From NCBI GenBank assembly GCA_031276435.1, contig JAISNB010000092.1:1-14538 (forward strand): DNA of 14,538 nt, in the 5' to 3' direction. The position numbers and the translations under genes were made by a program. Below are positions 13,032 to 14,538 of the stretch, piece after piece (the first letter of the stretch is position 1; each line of letters starts with the position of its first letter). The stretch comes from Burkholderiaceae bacterium. GTDB lineage: Bacteria; Pseudomonadota; Gammaproteobacteria; Burkholderiales; Burkholderiaceae_C. The notes below the pieces were generated by a model, which worked only from the letters and a program-made list of their open reading frames with translations, had not been told where the DNA came from and made no database searches.

Positions 13032-13865
13032 ATGGCTTACCTGATTTCTGCGACTGTCATGCTCAGCGTGGCGCTGATCGTGTTCAGCCTGCGCGGCTTT
13101 ATGGCCGAGTACCGCAAGGGCTTTACCTCCAGCGCGTCGCTGTCGTTGCAGGAGATGTTCCTGTTCATCGATCCGCAAAAGCTGTTTTTTGTCAACATCA
13201 TCGTGCTGCTGACCGTGCCGGTGCTGGTGTGGATGCTGACCGGCAAAATGGTTCTGGCCATTGTGGTGACGATCGCTGCCATGATCATGCCGCGCTTCAT
13301 GTACGGGTTTCTCAAGCGCCGACGGCTGGAGAAAATCATCGAGCAGTTTCCCGACGCGCTGGGCATGATGGCAGGCTCGCTGCGCTCGGGCGCCAGCCTG
13401 GCCATCGCGCTGGATCTGGTGGCCACCGAGGCCGAGGCGCCACTGAGCCAGGAGCTGTCGCTGCTGCTGCGCGAGCAAAAGCTGGGCATCAGCCTGGACG
13501 ACGCCATGGAGAGCATGAGCAAACGCCTGCGGCTCGAAGAGATCGACCTGTTCGTCTCGGCAGTGACCATCTCCAAAAGCGTCGGCGGCAACCTGGCGGA
13601 GGTTCTGGAGCGGCTGGCGCAAACGCTGCGCAGCAAGGCGATCATGGAAGGAAAAATCCGCGCCCTGACCTCGCAAGGCAAACTGCAAGGCATCGTGGTG
13701 GGCATGCTGCCCATTTTCATGGGCGTTGTGCTCAATTACCTCGAACCCGAGGCCATGGCGCCCATGTTCAACACCTGGTATGGCTGGGTGGTGGTGGGCG
13801 TGATCTCGGTGCTGCTGATCGTGGGCGGAATTCTCATCCGCAAAATCATCGCCATCGACGTCTGA
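13032..13865 (+). CDS. tadB: Tad pilus inner-membrane platform protein TadB
   Basis: A 277-residue membrane protein of the GspF/TadB type. Hydrophobic segments lie at about 1-20, 52-70, 72-90, 230-250 and 255-272. The cytoplasmic T2SSF-type domain lies between, with LEKIIEQFPDALGMMAGSLR, SGASLAIALDLVATE and ISKSVGGNLAEVLERLAQTL. With TadC it forms the platform on which the ATPase acts. The ATG follows the cpaF stop with no gap, so translation is probably coupled; the ribosome binding site would be the AGAGCAG within the end of cpaF. The length is near that of other TadB proteins. Confidence 0.93.
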   Translation: MAYLISATVMLSVALIVFSLRGFMAEYRKGFTSSASLSLQEMFLFIDPQKLFFVNIIVLLTVPVLVWMLTGKMVLAIVVTIAAMIMPRFMYGFLKRRRLEKIIEQFPDALGMMAGSLRSGASLAIALDLVATEAEAPLSQELSLLLREQKLGISLDDAMESMSKRLRLEEIDLFVSAVTISKSVGGNLAEVLERLAQTLRSKAIMEGKIRALTSQGKLQGIVVGMLPIFMGVVLNYLEPEAMAPMFNTWYGWVVVGVISVLLIVGGILIRKIIAIDV

Positions 13866-13918
13866 GCGCGCGCGCCATATACAGCCCGCGCTCATTTGTC
13901 ATTTTCAGGAGTCAATAC

Positions 13919-14538
13919 ATGGAGCTGCTCGCCATTTCGGCCATGTTCATGGCGGCATTGATGGGTGTTTTGTATGCCGCTTTCCGCCTGTTTCAGGACG
14001 CGCCCGATGACGACCGCACCTACAAGGACAGGCCGCCGCTGCTGTTTCGGCTGTTCTGGCCGCTGATCCAGTTGATTGGCGGAACGGTGGAGCCGGTTTT
14101 CAGCAAAACCACGGCCAGCACCTACCAGGTGCTGCTGCGCCGGGCCGGGCAGGACTACGCGCTCAACCCGCTGCAATTTTTTGCGGGCAAACTGCTGTGC
14201 GTGCTGCTGGGCTTTGCCCTGGGCATGCTGCTGACCAACATGCTGGGCGCAATGCATATCGGGGTTGCCATCATGCTGGCGGCGCTGGCCTTTTACTACC
14301 CCAACCTGTGGCTGCGCGAGGCCACCACCCGGCGCAATACCGCCATTCTCAAGGCGCTGCCCTTTTACATCGATTTGCTCACACTCTCTGTCGAGGCGGG
14401 CCTGAGCCTGTCAGGCTCGCTGCGGATGGCCGCCGACCGCAGCCGCCCCGGCCCCCTGATTGTCGAGATCAACCGCGTGCTGCGCGACATTGGCGGCGGC
14501 AAACCGCGTGTCGAGGCGCTGCGGGATTTTTCTGAGCG
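13919..14538 (+). CDS. tadC: Tad pilus inner-membrane protein TadC, 3' end outside window
   Basis: An open reading frame that continues past the window edge; 206 complete codons are visible. It begins MELLAISAMFMAALMGVLYA, and AGGAG (13907-13911) 7 nt upstream gives the best ribosome binding site of the operon. Features: an N-terminal helix, a charged segment (DAPDDDRTYKDRPP), two further hydrophobic stretches (about 95-112 and 118-130), then the start of the T2SSF-type domain (ILKALPFYIDLLTLSVEAGL, SLSGSLRMAADRS). This is TadC, the partner of TadB. A 53-nt gap separates it from tadB and shows nothing else I can support. Confidence 0.9.
   Translation, partial: MELLAISAMFMAALMGVLYAAFRLFQDAPDDDRTYKDRPPLLFRLFWPLIQLIGGTVEPVFSKTTASTYQVLLRRAGQDYALNPLQFFAGKLLCVLLGFALGMLLTNMLGAMHIGVAIMLAALAFYYPNLWLREATTRRNTAILKALPFYIDLLTLSVEAGLSLSGSLRMAADRSRPGPLIVEINRVLRDIGGGKPRVEALRDFSE

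Noticed and set aside
12699..13895. 398-codon minus-strand frame antisense to the end of cpaF and tadB
   Set aside because: It is His/Gln-rich and low in complexity, as expected for the complement of a GC-rich membrane protein gene.

Overview
The window is high-GC chromosomal DNA. Its MetR/MetE and Tad (Flp) pilus proteins, and the dense intergenic palindromes, resemble those of Burkholderiales (Betaproteobacteria), most plausibly a Comamonadaceae-like organism. That placement is inference from protein style and repeat types; the window holds no rRNA or other marker gene. I found no tRNA, CRISPR array, transposase or integrase.

Left part (1-4726): a divergent methionine pair. metR (LysR-type activator, minus strand) and metE (cobalamin-independent methionine synthase, plus strand) share a control region of about 150 bp. 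The pair is bracketed by two tracts of non-coding palindromic repeats (about 1-330 and 3780-4625). The right tract carries the same two repeat families as the left tract but mainly in the opposite orientation, so metR-metE sits inside a large imperfect inverted repeat. Long open frames in these tracts are by-products of GC-rich, stop-poor repeats and are not annotated as genes.

Right part (4727 to the end): one co-directional operon for a Tad/Flp-type pilus, probably read from a sigma70-like promoter at 4646-4674. The order is: TadG-like protein lacking a membrane anchor, secreted six-cysteine protein of unknown function, TadE-like pseudopilin, second secreted unknown, very small Flp-like pilin, CpaB/RcpC, secretin CpaC/RcpA, FHA-CpaF/TadA ATPase, TadB, and the start of TadC, which runs off the window. 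Several genes overlap by ATGA-type junctions or abut, which suggests translational coupling.

How the parts work together: the ATPase and the TadB/TadC inner-membrane platform would drive assembly of the Flp-like pilin through the secretin, with CpaB as its periplasmic partner and the TadE/TadG-like proteins as minor components. The pilus locus departs from the textbook layout in several visible ways. No cpaE/tadZ lies between secretin and ATPase. The ATPase carries an FHA domain whose phosphothreonine-contact residues are all replaced. The TadG-like protein has no N-terminal export or anchor segment. Two secreted proteins have no function I can name. No prepilin peptidase or TadD is visible; these would have to lie outside the window.
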